The notes: generated by a model from the letters alone, not told the origin. A stretch of DNA of 64,000 nucleotides from Streptomyces sp. NBC_01351 (GCF_036237315.1 NZ_CP108356.1:1922001-1986000), one strand, 5' to 3'; positions 7,116 through 16,854 are shown, counted from the stretch's first letter. A program made the numbers and translations.

Positions 7116-9165
7116 TCGCCGGGTCGGAGATGCCCGCGGCGCCCGTTTCCACGTGGCCGGCGAAGCGGCGCAGGAAGGTGGTGTCCGCGTCGGAGACCAC
7201 CGTGACGTCGTACCAGCGACCGGTCGCGCTCAGGTCCGCCGTGTACGTGGCCGTGCCGCCCGCCGCGACCCGCAGGGTCTGGGCCGCGCCGCCGTAGGAG
7301 TTGGTCACCGTGAGGTTGACCGCCGCCGAGCCCGAGTTGGTCAGGGTCAGCTTGAGGTTGCCGGTGGTCCCGTCGTGGCGGGCCGTGACCTCGGGGCCGG
7401 TCTTCTTCGCCGGGCCCTTCCAGGTGCGCAGGAAGCCGTTCGGGCCCCAGACCGAGAGGTTGATCTGGTTGCCGGTGGAGCCGTACGTGGACCAGGTGTC
7501 CGAGAGGGTCTTGCCCGGCTCGACCGTGTAGGGCCAGGGGCCGTCCGTGCGGTTGCCCGAGGTGCTGTGGAAGTGGGCGCCGAGGGTGGGGCCGGAGTGG
7601 AAGGTCAGGGTGAACTTGCCGGTGGAGGTGGTGGCCCGGCCGTCCACGTACGGGCTGTAGCCCAGCGCGCGGGTCGGCTTGGAGCCGGCCTCCTGCTTCG
7701 GCATCGTGCCCGTGGCGGGCACGGTCGGGTAGTAGGACGGGTGGCGGTCCTTGTCCGGCGGGACGTACCCGGCCGTGGACGGCAGCGCGGCGGGCGCGGC
7801 GTCGGCCCGGGTGAAGTCGAAGGCGGAGGTCAGGTCACCGCAGACGGCACGGCGCCACGGCGAGATGTTGGGCTCCTGCACGCCGAAGCGCTTCTCCATG
7901 AAGCGGATCACCGAGGTGTGGTCGAAGGTCTCGGAGCAGACGTAGCCGCCCTTGCTCCACGGGGAGACCACGATCATCGGGACGCGCGGGCCGAGGCCGT
8001 ACGGGCCGGCGGCGTAGCCGGAGACGCCCCCGGTGTACAGGTCGCCGGTGACGCTCGCCGTGGACAGGCCCCAGGACGCGGACTCCGGCGGGTACGGCGG
8101 GACGACGTGGTCGAAGAACCCGTCGTTCTCGTCGTAGGTGATGAACAGGGCCGTCTTCGCCCACACCGCCGGGTTCGCGGTCAGCGAGTCCAGGACCTGC
8201 GAGATGTACCAGGCGCCGAAGTTCGTCGGCCAGTTGGAGTGCTCGCTGAACGCCTCGGGGGCGGCGATCCACGAGACCTGCGGGAGGGTGCCGTTCACCA
8301 CGTCCGCGCGCAGCTTGTCGAAGTACCCTTCGCCCGCCTTGACGTTGGTGCCGGTGCGGGCCTTCTCGTAGAGGGCGCTGCCGGGCTGGGCGTTGCGGTA
8401 GTTGTTGAAGTACAGCAGCGAGTTGTCGCCGTAGTTGCCGCGGAAGGCGTCGTTGATCCAGCCCCAGTGGCCGGCCGCGTTCAGACCGTCGCCGATGTCC
8501 TGGTAGACCTTCCAGGAGACCCCGGCCGACTCCAGGCGCTCCGGGTAGGTCTTCCAGCCGTAGCCCAGCTCCTGGTTGCCGAGGACGGGGCCACCGCCCA
8601 CGCCGTCGTTGCCCGTGTAACCCGACCACATGTAGTAGCGGTTGGGGTCCGTGGCGCCGATGAAGGAGCAGTGGTAGGCGTCGCACACGGTGAAGGCGTC
8701 GGCGAGGGCGTAGTGGAACGGGATGTCGTTCCGGGTCATGTACGACATGGTCGTGGCCGTCTTGGCCGGAACCCACTTGTCGTACTTGCCCTTGTTGTAG
8801 GCCTTCTGGCCGCCCGCCCAGTCGTGGTTGAGGCCCGTCAGGAACTGCATCCCGAGGTCCTCGATCTGCGGGTTGAAGGGCAGGATGTCCTTCGTCCCGT
8901 TGGACTGGTGGAAGACGGACTTGCCGTTGTCCTGGAGGACGGGACGCGGGTCGCCGAAGCCCCGGACCCCCTTCATCGCGCCGAAGTAGTGGTCGAAGGA
9001 CCGGTTCTCCTGCATGAGGACGACGATGTGCTCGATGTCCTGGATCGTGCCGGTCGTGCCCTGCGCCGAGATGGCGGCCGCGCGCGCGATGCTCTCGTTC
9101 AGCATCGCGACGGCGGCGGTACCGCCGGCTATCTGCAGGAACCTGCGCCGATTGAATTCGGTCAT
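7102..9165 (-). CDS. Tat-exported phosphocholine-specific phospholipase C
   Basis: Secreted 687-residue enzyme of the acid-phosphatase-like phospholipase C family, cleaving phosphatidylcholine outside the cell. The N-terminus is a twin-arginine signal (NRRRFLQIAGGTAAVAML). The catalytic domain begins DIEHIVVLMQENRSFDHYFG, where Asn, Glu and Asp are the usual ligands; YDENDGFFDHVVPP is the second signature and HSNWP the third. Two C-terminal beta-sandwich domains (residues about 490-687), typical of actinobacterial members, follow. The start at 9165 puts the Tat motif at residue 6. The long plus-strand ORF across this gene is an antisense shadow. Expression in the genus is often phosphate-controlled, but no PHO box was identified here. 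Confidence 0.93.
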   Translation of the reverse strand: MTEFNRRRFLQIAGGTAAVAMLNESIARAAAISAQGTTGTIQDIEHIVVLMQENRSFDHYFGAMKGVRGFGDPRPVLQDNGKSVFHQSNGTKDILPFNPQIEDLGMQFLTGLNHDWAGGQKAYNKGKYDKWVPAKTATTMSYMTRNDIPFHYALADAFTVCDAYHCSFIGATDPNRYYMWSGYTGNDGVGGGPVLGNQELGYGWKTYPERLESAGVSWKVYQDIGDGLNAAGHWGWINDAFRGNYGDNSLLYFNNYRNAQPGSALYEKARTGTNVKAGEGYFDKLRADVVNGTLPQVSWIAAPEAFSEHSNWPTNFGAWYISQVLDSLTANPAVWAKTALFITYDENDGFFDHVVPPYPPESASWGLSTASVTGDLYTGGVSGYAAGPYGLGPRVPMIVVSPWSKGGYVCSETFDHTSVIRFMEKRFGVQEPNISPWRRAVCGDLTSAFDFTRADAAPAALPSTAGYVPPDKDRHPSYYPTVPATGTMPKQEAGSKPTRALGYSPYVDGRATTSTGKFTLTFHSGPTLGAHFHSTSGNRTDGPWPYTVEPGKTLSDTWSTYGSTGNQINLSVWGPNGFLRTWKGPAKKTGPEVTARHDGTTGNLKLTLTNSGSAAVNLTVTNSYGGAAQTLRVAAGGTATYTADLSATGRWYDVTVVSDADTTFLRRFAGHVETGAAGISDPAIKTV

Positions 9166-9349
9166 GGAGTGACGTCCTCTGCGGGTGAGGGGGGTGTCGG
9201 GGGGCGCCCCAAGGACAGCGCCCCCGGGGTACCGGACGGAGATCACTTCGTGACGGTGCGCGGTACACCTGGAGAACGAAAGCCCTCCCGAACGGCCCGC
9301 GTATCTGCTGGAATGACCTCCCACACACTGCACGGGGGGCGCAGAACGG

Positions 9350-11767
9350 ATGGCCGGGACCGACTTCGGGCATGCCCTCGGGCCGTCCCGCGCGCTCTCC
9401 GGTCTGCCGCTCTCGCCGCTCGTGGGAGGGTACGGGGAACTCGTCTCCGCGCAACAGACCCTCGGCTTAAGCCACTTGGGCGAACTCCTGACTCCCTCGG
9501 GCGGTCATTTGCGCATGCTCGACGGGGTCTTCCGCGTCGAGCGGCCCGGGCGGCGCACCCATGTGAACGCTGCGGTGCTGCGCGCGCTGCGCGTGGACCG
9601 GCCCGAGGCTGCGTGGCTGTTGGACCGGCTGGCGGGGATCCAGGAGGGGAACCCGGCGGCGCTGCGGCGGATCCTGCTCTACCAGCTCGTCCACCTGCTG
9701 CACGACCATCCCGCGGGCCACCTGCCCGCCACCGCGGCCGGCTTCGGCGTGGACCCGGTGGAGACCGCCGTGCTGGTCCACGCCGCCGCGGCGCGGGCCC
9801 GGCTGGACGCGGGGCAGCGGGCCGCCGCCGAGGGCCTGGAGGACGACTGGCTGGGCCGGCGGGTGCGCGCGGCCGAGCGGAAGGCCGCGGTGCTGCCGAC
9901 GGGAGGGGCCCGGGCGCCGGCGGCGGGTGGGGACCGGGCACTGGAGGCGGGTGGGGACCGGGCACTGGAGGCCCGGCTCGCCGAGCTGGCCGCCCGCGCC
10001 GGGGCCGCCGACACCGCGCTCGACGCGGCCCGGCGCCTGGAGGAGCGGGACGATGCGGACCGCGCCTCCGTGCAGTACGAGGAGGCGGCGTGGCTGGCGG
10101 GAGACTGCCCGCGGGCGGTGCGCGGGCTGGTCCGCACGTACCGGCCGGAGCCGGGCGATCCCGGCCCGCTGGAAGCCTCGCTCGTACCCGAAGGGGTTGA
10201 ACTGCGGTGGCCGCCGGGCGGGTTCGAGGGACGCGGCTGGCGGGTGGTGCGGCTCACCCAGGGCGAACCGGCGGGCTTGCCCCTCGCCGAGGTGGCGGGG
10301 CGGCCGCGCGGAGGCGTCCTGCTGGACCGGGACACGGGGATCGGCGTACGCGTCCGCCATGTCGCCCTGCCGCTCGGGGACGACGGCGCGGTGGACGGAC
10401 CGCCGCTGATCGGGGCCCCCGTGGCCGTCGCCCCGGCGGTGACGCGGCTGCGCGTGACCGACGGCAACGGCTGGATCCGGGCCTCGTGGACCGCCCCGGC
10501 GGGCGCGGCCGGCGCCGAGGTGATCCTCACCGGGCCGCGGGGACCCGTGGCGGGCCTCGCGGCGGACCGGGAAGGGCTGCGCGCGGAGGGCCTGGAGCCC
10601 GGCGCGTACGCATTCACGGTCCGGGCCCGCTTCACCGCGCCGGGCCGCTCCACCCACGCGATCCTCTCGACCCCGCAGACGGCCGCGGCCACCGTCCACC
10701 CCTGGCCGACACCCGTACACACCCTGACGGCGACTCCGCGGGCTTCGGGCGGGCTGGACTTCCACGCGGCCGGAGCCCGGTGCGTCGAGGCTGCCGCCGA
10801 CACCGAGTTGCGCCTGGTGGAATGGCCCACCACCCCGCCGGCTCCGGGCACCGAACTGAAAACCGCCGACCTGCCGCCCCCACTGGTCTGGATCGCCCCG
10901 CCCCCGCTCGGCCCCGAGGCACACGGCACCCACGCGGCCGACCCCGAGACGGCCGCCGCCGGGACGGACACGGCCGACGGCGCGGGCGGCAGCGCCGCGC
11001 CGTGTGTCGGCGGGGCCCGGACCGGCGGGTGTCTCCTGGTCGGGCGGCCGCCGCAGGGGGCGCTCCTGACCGTGGCCGCCGTCGCCGTGCTCGGGGAGCG
11101 GGCCGTGGCCGGGCCCGGGTTGCTGGTCGAGGCGCCGCTCCCCGTCACCGGGCTCGCGGTGCGGCGGACCTCCCCCGAGGAGGTGCAGGTCACCTTCGAC
11201 TGGCCCGGCAGCACCGGCACCGTGACGGTCGCCGTCACCCAGGACGGCCGGGTCGCCGAGCACGCCGTCGCCCGCAGCGTGTTCCTGCGCGAGGGGCTCC
11301 GGCTGCCCGTGACTCCCGCCGCGTTGCGCGTCGAGGCCCACGCGGCGCCCCGCAGCGCCCGCTCCGTGCTCGCCGCCGCCTCCGGGGACGCGCGCGCCGA
11401 GCTGCCCGCCGACGTGGCCATCGCCTACGAACTGCTGCCCGGCGCCCGGCGCGGCCTGCGCCGCGGGCCCGCCGTCCTGCGGGTGACCGTGCGGCCGCCC
11501 GGGGCGGCGGCGGAGCTGCCCGGCTTTGTACTGGTCGCCCGTGGCGACGGCGGCCGCAACCCGCAGCGCCCGCCCGGCCCCACCGGCGGTACGACCCTGT
11601 GCCGGCTGACCGGCGACGAGCTCGCCTCCGCCGGGACGCTGGAGCGCGAACTCGACCCCGCCACCGCGCCCGGCCGCCCCTACGCCGTCCGCGGTTTCCT
11701 CCTCGGCGGCCGCGCCGCCTCCGTCCGGCTCGAAGAGCCCCCGATCCAGTCCCTGGTGGTCCGCTGA
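9350..11767 (+). CDS. Large FN3-like protein of the GTPase locus
   Basis: A cytoplasmic 805-residue protein without a signal peptide. The first ~190 residues are helical and may form an adaptor domain. After a charged linker, at least four beta-rich modules follow that read like fibronectin type III repeats (VTRLRVTDGNGWIRASWTAP, then PVTGLAVRRTSPEEVQVTFDW). A perfect 24-bp tandem duplication at 9922-9969 adds eight residues (GGDRALEA twice). Its position upstream of the GTPase operon, separated only by the TnpB element, suggests it is a scaffold of that system, but no direct evidence of function exists. Confidence 0.78.
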   Translation: MAGTDFGHALGPSRALSGLPLSPLVGGYGELVSAQQTLGLSHLGELLTPSGGHLRMLDGVFRVERPGRRTHVNAAVLRALRVDRPEAAWLLDRLAGIQEGNPAALRRILLYQLVHLLHDHPAGHLPATAAGFGVDPVETAVLVHAAAARARLDAGQRAAAEGLEDDWLGRRVRAAERKAAVLPTGGARAPAAGGDRALEAGGDRALEARLAELAARAGAADTALDAARRLEERDDADRASVQYEEAAWLAGDCPRAVRGLVRTYRPEPGDPGPLEASLVPEGVELRWPPGGFEGRGWRVVRLTQGEPAGLPLAEVAGRPRGGVLLDRDTGIGVRVRHVALPLGDDGAVDGPPLIGAPVAVAPAVTRLRVTDGNGWIRASWTAPAGAAGAEVILTGPRGPVAGLAADREGLRAEGLEPGAYAFTVRARFTAPGRSTHAILSTPQTAAATVHPWPTPVHTLTATPRASGGLDFHAAGARCVEAAADTELRLVEWPTTPPAPGTELKTADLPPPLVWIAPPPLGPEAHGTHAADPETAAAGTDTADGAGGSAAPCVGGARTGGCLLVGRPPQGALLTVAAVAVLGERAVAGPGLLVEAPLPVTGLAVRRTSPEEVQVTFDWPGSTGTVTVAVTQDGRVAEHAVARSVFLREGLRLPVTPAALRVEAHAAPRSARSVLAAASGDARAELPADVAIAYELLPGARRGLRRGPAVLRVTVRPPGAAAELPGFVLVARGDGGRNPQRPPGPTGGTTLCRLTGDELASAGTLERELDPATAPGRPYAVRGFLLGGRAASVRLEEPPIQSLVVR

Positions 11768-11768
11768 G

Positions 11769-11905
11769 TTGGCCTCACTCCCTCCCTAGCGGGAGGGAAC
11801 CCCCGCCCTCACGGGTGGGACTTCCTGCTTCACCACGAACCGCCCCGACCGAGAGGAGGACTCCCGATGAGGTCTTACACCCGCTCCACAGGCAGCAACC
11901 GCCAG
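11769..11905 (-). ncRNA. Candidate omega RNA of the TnpB element
   Basis: TnpB nucleases use an RNA made from the 3' end of tnpB and the right end of the element, with the guide taken from the flanking DNA. Here the two right-end hairpins and the coding tail VVKQEVPPVRAGVPSR (typical where coding and scaffold overlap) make this the expected position. The guide would start at the element edge and read into the 3' end of the FN3-like gene. Neither RNA boundary can be fixed by eye. Confidence 0.4.
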
Positions 11906-12988
11906 CCCGGCGGCCAGAAGATTCACAGCTGCGTTCCCGTCCCGATCGTGGGTCGTCCCGCAGGTGACGCACGTCCACGCGCGGACGTTCAGGGGCATCT
12001 CATCGACGATCGCACCACAGGCCGAGCACAGCTTGGAGCTCGGGAACCATCGGTCGACGACAATCAGCTCGCGCCCGTACCAGGCCGCCTTGTACTCAAG
12101 CATCGCCCGCAGCTCACGCCATGCCGCATCCGAGATGGCGCGCGCCAGTTTGTGGTTCCTCAGCATGTTGCGCACGATGAGGTCCTCGATCACGAGCGTT
12201 TGGTTTTCGCGCACGAGTCGAGTGGTCAGTCTATGCAGGTGATCCCGGCGGGAGTCCGCGATCCGCGCGTGGATCCTGGCCACGCGGATGCCGGCCTTGG
12301 ACCGGTTCTTGCTGCCCTTGTCCTTCCTCGAAAGCTCCTTCTGGGCACGTGCCAGACGCTCTCGGTTCTTGCTCCCGTGCTTGGGGTTGGCGATCTTCTC
12401 CCCAGTGGAGAGCACGACCAGGTCCCTCAGCCCGGCATCGATGCCCACTGCGTCCGCGGAGGCGGGCATCGGGGAGGGGATGTCCTCACACAACAGGGAC
12501 ACGAACCAGCGTCCGGCGCTGTCGCGGGATACCGTGACCGTGGTCGGATCCACGCCGGTGGGCAGCGGACGGGACCACACGATGGCCAGGGGCTCGGCCA
12601 TCTTCGCCAAGATCAGTCGGCCGTCCTTGTAGCCGAACGCGCTTCGTGTGTACTCAGCCGAGGCGCGCGACTTCCTCTTCGACTTGAAGCGGGGATACTG
12701 CGACCGCTTCGTCCAAAACCCCACGAAAGCCGACTGCAAGTGCCGCAACGACTGCTGGAGCGGAACCGAGGACACCTCGGCCAGGTAGGCCAGCTCCTCG
12801 GTCTTCTTCCACTGCGTGAGCATGGCCGACGTCTGCCCATAGTTCACCCGCTCGCGGCCGGCCGTCCAGGCCTCGGTACGGGCAGCAAGAGCAAGGTTGT
12901 ACGCCTTCCGCACGCAGCCGAAAGTCCGCGCCAGCGGAACCGCCTGCGCATCGGTCGGATAGAAGCGGTACTTGAACGCCCGCTTCAC
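11786..12988 (-). CDS. tnpB: RNA-guided nuclease TnpB
   Basis: TnpB of about 400 residues. It starts VKRAFKYRFYPTDAQ, the usual N-terminus. The RuvC-like catalytic residues all appear intact: Asp in VGIDAGLRDLV, Glu in LVIEDL and Asp in HDRDGNAAVNLL. The zinc finger is CSACG...CVTCG between the last two. The GTG at 12988 is taken as start; an in-frame ATG at 13057 would add 23 residues. The stop TAG sits in the loop of the right-end hairpin. Nothing suggests decay, so it may be active as a nuclease. It belongs to the element, not to the surrounding operon. Confidence 0.9.
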   Translation of the reverse strand: MKRAFKYRFYPTDAQAVPLARTFGCVRKAYNLALAARTEAWTAGRERVNYGQTSAMLTQWKKTEELAYLAEVSSVPLQQSLRHLQSAFVGFWTKRSQYPRFKSKRKSRASAEYTRSAFGYKDGRLILAKMAEPLAIVWSRPLPTGVDPTTVTVSRDSAGRWFVSLLCEDIPSPMPASADAVGIDAGLRDLVVLSTGEKIANPKHGSKNRERLARAQKELSRKDKGSKNRSKAGIRVARIHARIADSRRDHLHRLTTRLVRENQTLVIEDLIVRNMLRNHKLARAISDAAWRELRAMLEYKAAWYGRELIVVDRWFPSSKLCSACGAIVDEMPLNVRAWTCVTCGTTHDRDGNAAVNLLAAGLAVAACGAGVRPHRESSSRSGRFVVKQEVPPVRAGVPSR

Positions 12989-13138
12989 GGAAGAGACACC
13001 CACGCCCACGCCCTGGACGCTAGAGGCAGTCGAGATCCGAACACAAAGCCAGGCCATGGAATGACCCAGCGGCACAGGGCCAGGCATGCACTTCCTTCCC
13101 CGACGGGAGCTGGACGGCTCCCACGCAAGGAGACTGGG

Positions 13139-14443
13139 ATGACTTCCGTCGTCTGCCCCTACTGCTTCGACCGGTCCCCCGCCGCCAAGCTGCCCTACCG
13201 CTGCCAGATGTCCCCCACCGGCGTCCGCGGCGGCAAGCCGTGCACCGCGGAACTCGACACGGTGTGGGCCGAGTTCATCGGCCCCGCCGTGCCGCCCGCG
13301 TTGAAGATGCGCGGGCCCGTCTTCGCCGCCGCGCGCGGTATCGGTTCGCGGATCCCGCGTCAACTGCCGCTCGGCGGAAGCGGGGTCGGAGGCGGTGGAG
13401 GGTCGCGGGCGGACTGTCCCGCGTGCGGGGTGTCCACCCCGGTGCGGGTCTGCCGGCGCTGTCACAGCGACTTCCCGAGCGACTACTGCGACCAGGACAC
13501 CCGGATCATCGCCCTGCTCGGCCCCAAGGGCTCGGGCAAGAGCACGTACGTGTCCGTGCTGGTCAACGAGTTGCGCGGGCGGGTGGGCCGGGCCTACGGG
13601 GCCTCGCTGACCCCGATGGGCGGCGAGACGCAGCGCCGGGACCGGGAAATGGCCGAGGACCTCTACGACCGGCTGCGGCTGCCCGAGGCCACCAGACCGG
13701 CCGCGCTCGGCTTCAACGACCCGCTGCTGTACCGGCTGAGCCTGCCGCTGCGCCGCCGGCTGCGCGGGGACGGCAGCCGGCACACCGCGCTGGTGTTCTT
13801 CGACGCGGCGGGCGAGGACCTGAGCAGCGCCGAGGCCATGGACCGGTACACGACCTACCTGGCCGCCGCCGACGGGATCATCATGCTCGTGGACCCCTTG
13901 CAGATGCGGGCGGTGCGCGACCGGCTGCCGGTCGACTCGGAGCTGCCGCTGCCGGTCGTGGAGACCCCGCCGCAGCAGATCGCCGGTGATCTCGCCGCGC
14001 AGCTGCGGGCCCGCGGCCGGGGCTCCTCGCGGGGCCGGGTCACCACCCCGGTGGCGGTGGCCGTGACCAAGACGGACTCCCTCTCCCCGCTGCTGGACCC
14101 GCACTCCCCGCTGCTGCGCAACGCCGACCACTCGGCCGGGGCGCTGGACGGGGAGGACCGGCTCGCGGTGCACGAGGAGCTGCGTTCGCTGCTGGACGGC
14201 TGGGACTCGGGCTCCCTGCTGCGGCAGCTGGAGCGGGACTTCGCGCAACTGTCGCTGTTCGGGCTGTCGGCGCTCGGCTCACCGCCGCCCGCGCACGCGC
14301 CCGCCGACGCGCCGAAGTCGGGTCCGCAGCCGCTGCGCGTGGAGGATCCGCTGCTGTGGCTGCTGGGCCTCGGCGGGCTGCTGCCGCAGGCACCCGGCCC
14401 GGCGCGCGCGGGCCGTCGTACCGGCGCGGGGGGAGAGGCGTGA
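13139..14443 (+). CDS. TRAFAC-type GTPase, first of a pair (double-GTPase family)
   Basis: Soluble 434-residue P-loop GTPase. Cysteine pairs at the N-terminus (VCPYCFDRS, then CPACGVSTP and CRRCHSDFPSDYC at residues about 92-118) form zinc ribbons. The G domain follows: Walker A GPKGSGKS near residue 128, FFDAAGEDL (G3) near 222, and the base-specificity motif TKTD near 308. Paired GTPases of this kind with a GAP1-type partner have been described in predicted actinobacterial conflict systems. AAGGAG lies 6 bp before the ATG. The GTG of the next gene overlaps its stop, so the two are translationally coupled. Confidence 0.8.
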   Translation: MTSVVCPYCFDRSPAAKLPYRCQMSPTGVRGGKPCTAELDTVWAEFIGPAVPPALKMRGPVFAAARGIGSRIPRQLPLGGSGVGGGGGSRADCPACGVSTPVRVCRRCHSDFPSDYCDQDTRIIALLGPKGSGKSTYVSVLVNELRGRVGRAYGASLTPMGGETQRRDREMAEDLYDRLRLPEATRPAALGFNDPLLYRLSLPLRRRLRGDGSRHTALVFFDAAGEDLSSAEAMDRYTTYLAAADGIIMLVDPLQMRAVRDRLPVDSELPLPVVETPPQQIAGDLAAQLRARGRGSSRGRVTTPVAVAVTKTDSLSPLLDPHSPLLRNADHSAGALDGEDRLAVHEELRSLLDGWDSGSLLRQLERDFAQLSLFGLSALGSPPPAHAPADAPKSGPQPLRVEDPLLWLLGLGGLLPQAPGPARAGRRTGAGGEA

Positions 14444-16854
14444 AGCTCGCCCAACTGCACTACACCTCGGCGCCGCCCGGCCCCGACGGCTCCGGGTTCC
14501 GGTTCACGGCCGTCACCCCCGGGGTACCGGCCGGGCTGCTGCGCGAGGCGGAGCAGCTGATCGGCTACGAGCCGCCCCGGGAGGCGCCGCCGCGTCCGGG
14601 GCCGGAGCAACTGGCCGGCTTCCCTCAGGCGTTGAGTCTGAGCGTGCTCGCCGACGGGAGTCGGCTGCTGGCCCGGTCGGTGTACACGGGCGCCGACTAC
14701 AGCGGCCGTTGGGGCAATTTCCACGCCCACGCGGTGCACCTGCCGCAGCCGGCCGACTCCGGTCCGGCCGTCGGCGCGCTGCCGATCACCTCCTGGGGCT
14801 CGCCGCAGTGGGCCTTCGACACCCCGGCGGACGGGGCTCCCCCGCTGGCGGCGGTGCCCGTACCGCGCCCGCACGACCCGGCCGGGCTGGCCGGGTTCGT
14901 CACCGCGCGGGGGCCGTGGCTGGCGGGGTTCTTCGCCGATGTGCGCAGGCTCGGCGAGGACCCGGCGGCCCCGCAGATCGTGCTCGTGGAGGCGGACAGC
15001 GAGGCCGTGGCCCGCTGGATCATGCTGGCGTGCAGTGTGCTGCCGCACCAGCGGGGCCAGTGGCTCACCTTCACCACCTACACCCGGCGCCCCCAGCTGG
15101 CCCGGCAGCAGATCATCGGCGTGGTCCCCGAGGACGGCCTCGGACTGGCCGGGCAGGAGAGCCGCTACCGGGTGTACGACGTCACGCGCGCGGCCGCCCC
15201 CGCCCCCGGGGCCCCCGACGCGTGGGCGGACACCGCGTCGCGGATCTGGCAGGCGCGGCGGCAGGAGCTGTTCGCGGAGGTCCGGCGGCTCGGCGCCGAC
15301 CCGTACGACGCGGGCCCCCTGGCCGCGCTCGCCCTGGCCGCGGACATCCCGCTGCCCGCCCCCGGCCGGACCTCCGCCGCGGACTGGGCCGCCGGTCACC
15401 GGGAGGCCCTGGACGCGGCCCGGCTGCACGCGCTGGCCGTGGCGCTGGCCGGCCCCGGGGCGTCGCAGGGGGACCGGGACGCGGCCGAGGTCGCCGCGTG
15501 CGGGCGGCTGCTGGCGGCCCTGGACGGCTGGGCCCCGCCCGCCGTGTGCGAGCCCCTCGCCGAGCTGGCCCTCGCCGAGGCGGTGCGCGGCGCGGCCGTG
15601 CCCGCCGCGCTGCCCTCCGCCGGGGCGCTGGGCGGGCCGGCCAGAGCCCGGCTCGCCGCGCGGCTGGAGCCGGAGCTGCGGGCGGCCCTCGGCGCCGCCG
15701 GGACCGAACCGGGGGACCGGGCCGGGCTGTTGCGGGTCGCCTCGGTGCTGGGGGCGGACACCGCCGACCTGCTGCCCGGGGTGGCCCGGCAGCTGGCGCG
15801 GGCGCTGCTCGCCGATCCGGAGCGGGCGTACGGCGAGGGGGTGCGGGCCGCCCTCGCGGAGCTGCCGGCGCTGCGGGCCCTCGTACTCGATCAGCTGGAC
15901 TCCCTCGCGGCGGGCGATCCGGCCGCGGCACGGATCCTGTTCGCCCGGACCGGGCTGCGGCTGACGGCCTCCGACGCCCGGCCGCACCTGCGGATGTGCG
16001 CCTCGGCCGCGGGGGTGGTCGGGGCCGCTCCGGACCGGGTGGCGGCACTGCACGCGCTGCTCGGCGAATCCGGGGTCTCGCTCTACGCGGAGCCGCTGGT
16101 GCTGCGTACCGCGATGCGGCTGGTGTGGGACGGGGAGGCGCCGGGTGCGGGCGAGGCCGCGCTGGTGCTCGGTGCGACGGGGGCGAAGGTCCACCGGGAC
16201 GCCGGGACCTGGGAGTTGCTCGCCCGGGCGGCGGCCCTGGCCCCGGCCGGGGACCCGGACGCGGCGGAGCTGGCGCCCGAGGTCCTGGCTCACTTCCACG
16301 AGCTGCTCCCCGCCCCGCTGCGGCCCTCGCTGCTGATCCTGGAGCTGGCCCGGAACCTGCGGGCGGGCACGACGGGCCCCGGCTGGGTCCGCCAGGCGCT
16401 GGACCTGGGGTCCACGGGCCCGGAGCCGGGTGCGCGGGCACAGGCGTACGAGGCGCTGTCCGCGCGGCTGCTGCTGGCCGAGGACCGGCCGGAGACCGAG
16501 CTGCGGGCGCTGATCGAGAGCAACGACGCGGAGCTGCTGGCCGCCTACCGGCAGGCCGCGCGGGAGCCTGAGGTCACGGCCCGGCTGCGGCTGGCTCCCG
16601 GCTTCGTCGCGGACTGCTTCACGGTGTGGTCCTCGCAGCCGCAGGCCGGCCCGGTCTGGCAGGAGGCCCGTACCGACCTGCTCGACGGGGTGCTGCGGCC
16701 GGTGGTGCGGGGGCTGGAGCCGGCCGAGCTGTCCTCGGTGGAGGAGGCCCTGGCCCGGCTGGGCGGCCGCTGGGCCGAGGATTTCCGGACCTGGCAGAGG
16801 CCCGGCGCGATGGGCCGCCTGCGCGGCCGCTTCAAGTGGGGAGGGGGCTCGTGA
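14440..16854 (+). CDS. GTPase-associated protein (GAP1-like)
   Basis: Large 804-residue, Ala/Leu-rich soluble protein. The N-terminal region (KLAQLHYTSAPPGPDGSGF, then DYSGRWGNFHAHAVHLP) resembles the GAP1 N-terminal domain that accompanies double GTPases; the rest is a long helical array probably corresponding to the GAP1 middle and C-terminal domains. It lies between the two GTPase genes, joined by GTGA overlaps at both ends, so all three are likely made in fixed ratio as one complex. No enzymatic motif is visible. Assignment rests on the first 130 residues and on context. Confidence 0.72.
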   Translation: MKLAQLHYTSAPPGPDGSGFRFTAVTPGVPAGLLREAEQLIGYEPPREAPPRPGPEQLAGFPQALSLSVLADGSRLLARSVYTGADYSGRWGNFHAHAVHLPQPADSGPAVGALPITSWGSPQWAFDTPADGAPPLAAVPVPRPHDPAGLAGFVTARGPWLAGFFADVRRLGEDPAAPQIVLVEADSEAVARWIMLACSVLPHQRGQWLTFTTYTRRPQLARQQIIGVVPEDGLGLAGQESRYRVYDVTRAAAPAPGAPDAWADTASRIWQARRQELFAEVRRLGADPYDAGPLAALALAADIPLPAPGRTSAADWAAGHREALDAARLHALAVALAGPGASQGDRDAAEVAACGRLLAALDGWAPPAVCEPLAELALAEAVRGAAVPAALPSAGALGGPARARLAARLEPELRAALGAAGTEPGDRAGLLRVASVLGADTADLLPGVARQLARALLADPERAYGEGVRAALAELPALRALVLDQLDSLAAGDPAAARILFARTGLRLTASDARPHLRMCASAAGVVGAAPDRVAALHALLGESGVSLYAEPLVLRTAMRLVWDGEAPGAGEAALVLGATGAKVHRDAGTWELLARAAALAPAGDPDAAELAPEVLAHFHELLPAPLRPSLLILELARNLRAGTTGPGWVRQALDLGSTGPEPGARAQAYEALSARLLLAEDRPETELRALIESNDAELLAAYRQAAREPEVTARLRLAPGFVADCFTVWSSQPQAGPVWQEARTDLLDGVLRPVVRGLEPAELSSVEEALARLGGRWAEDFRTWQRPGAMGRLRGRFKWGGGS

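Larger units (their letters stand above)
11769..13057 (-). mobile_element. IS1341/IS605-type tnpB-only element
   Basis: The element carries tnpB alone, with no TnpA transposase. Its right end (low coordinates) is marked by a perfect 8-bp hairpin TCCCTCCC-TAGC-GGGAGGGA at 11779-11798 and a second weaker hairpin at about 11801-11820, overlapping the end of tnpB as is usual for the group. The right end abuts the stop codon of the FN3-like gene within a few bases. The left end is not sharply defined: it lies between about 12990 and 13110, before the Shine-Dalgarno of the first GTPase gene. It separates the FN3-like gene from the operon. Confidence 0.75.

Noticed and set aside
7153..10200. A 1015-codon plus-strand open frame
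   Set aside because: It runs antisense across the phospholipase C gene and into the FN3-like gene in another frame; the translation is Arg/Gly/Val-rich with no domain, as expected for shadow frames at this GC content.
11779..11798. Hairpin as terminator of the FN3-like gene
   Set aside because: It overlaps the tnpB stop and matches the right-end structure of tnpB elements, so it belongs to the element; incidental termination cannot be excluded.
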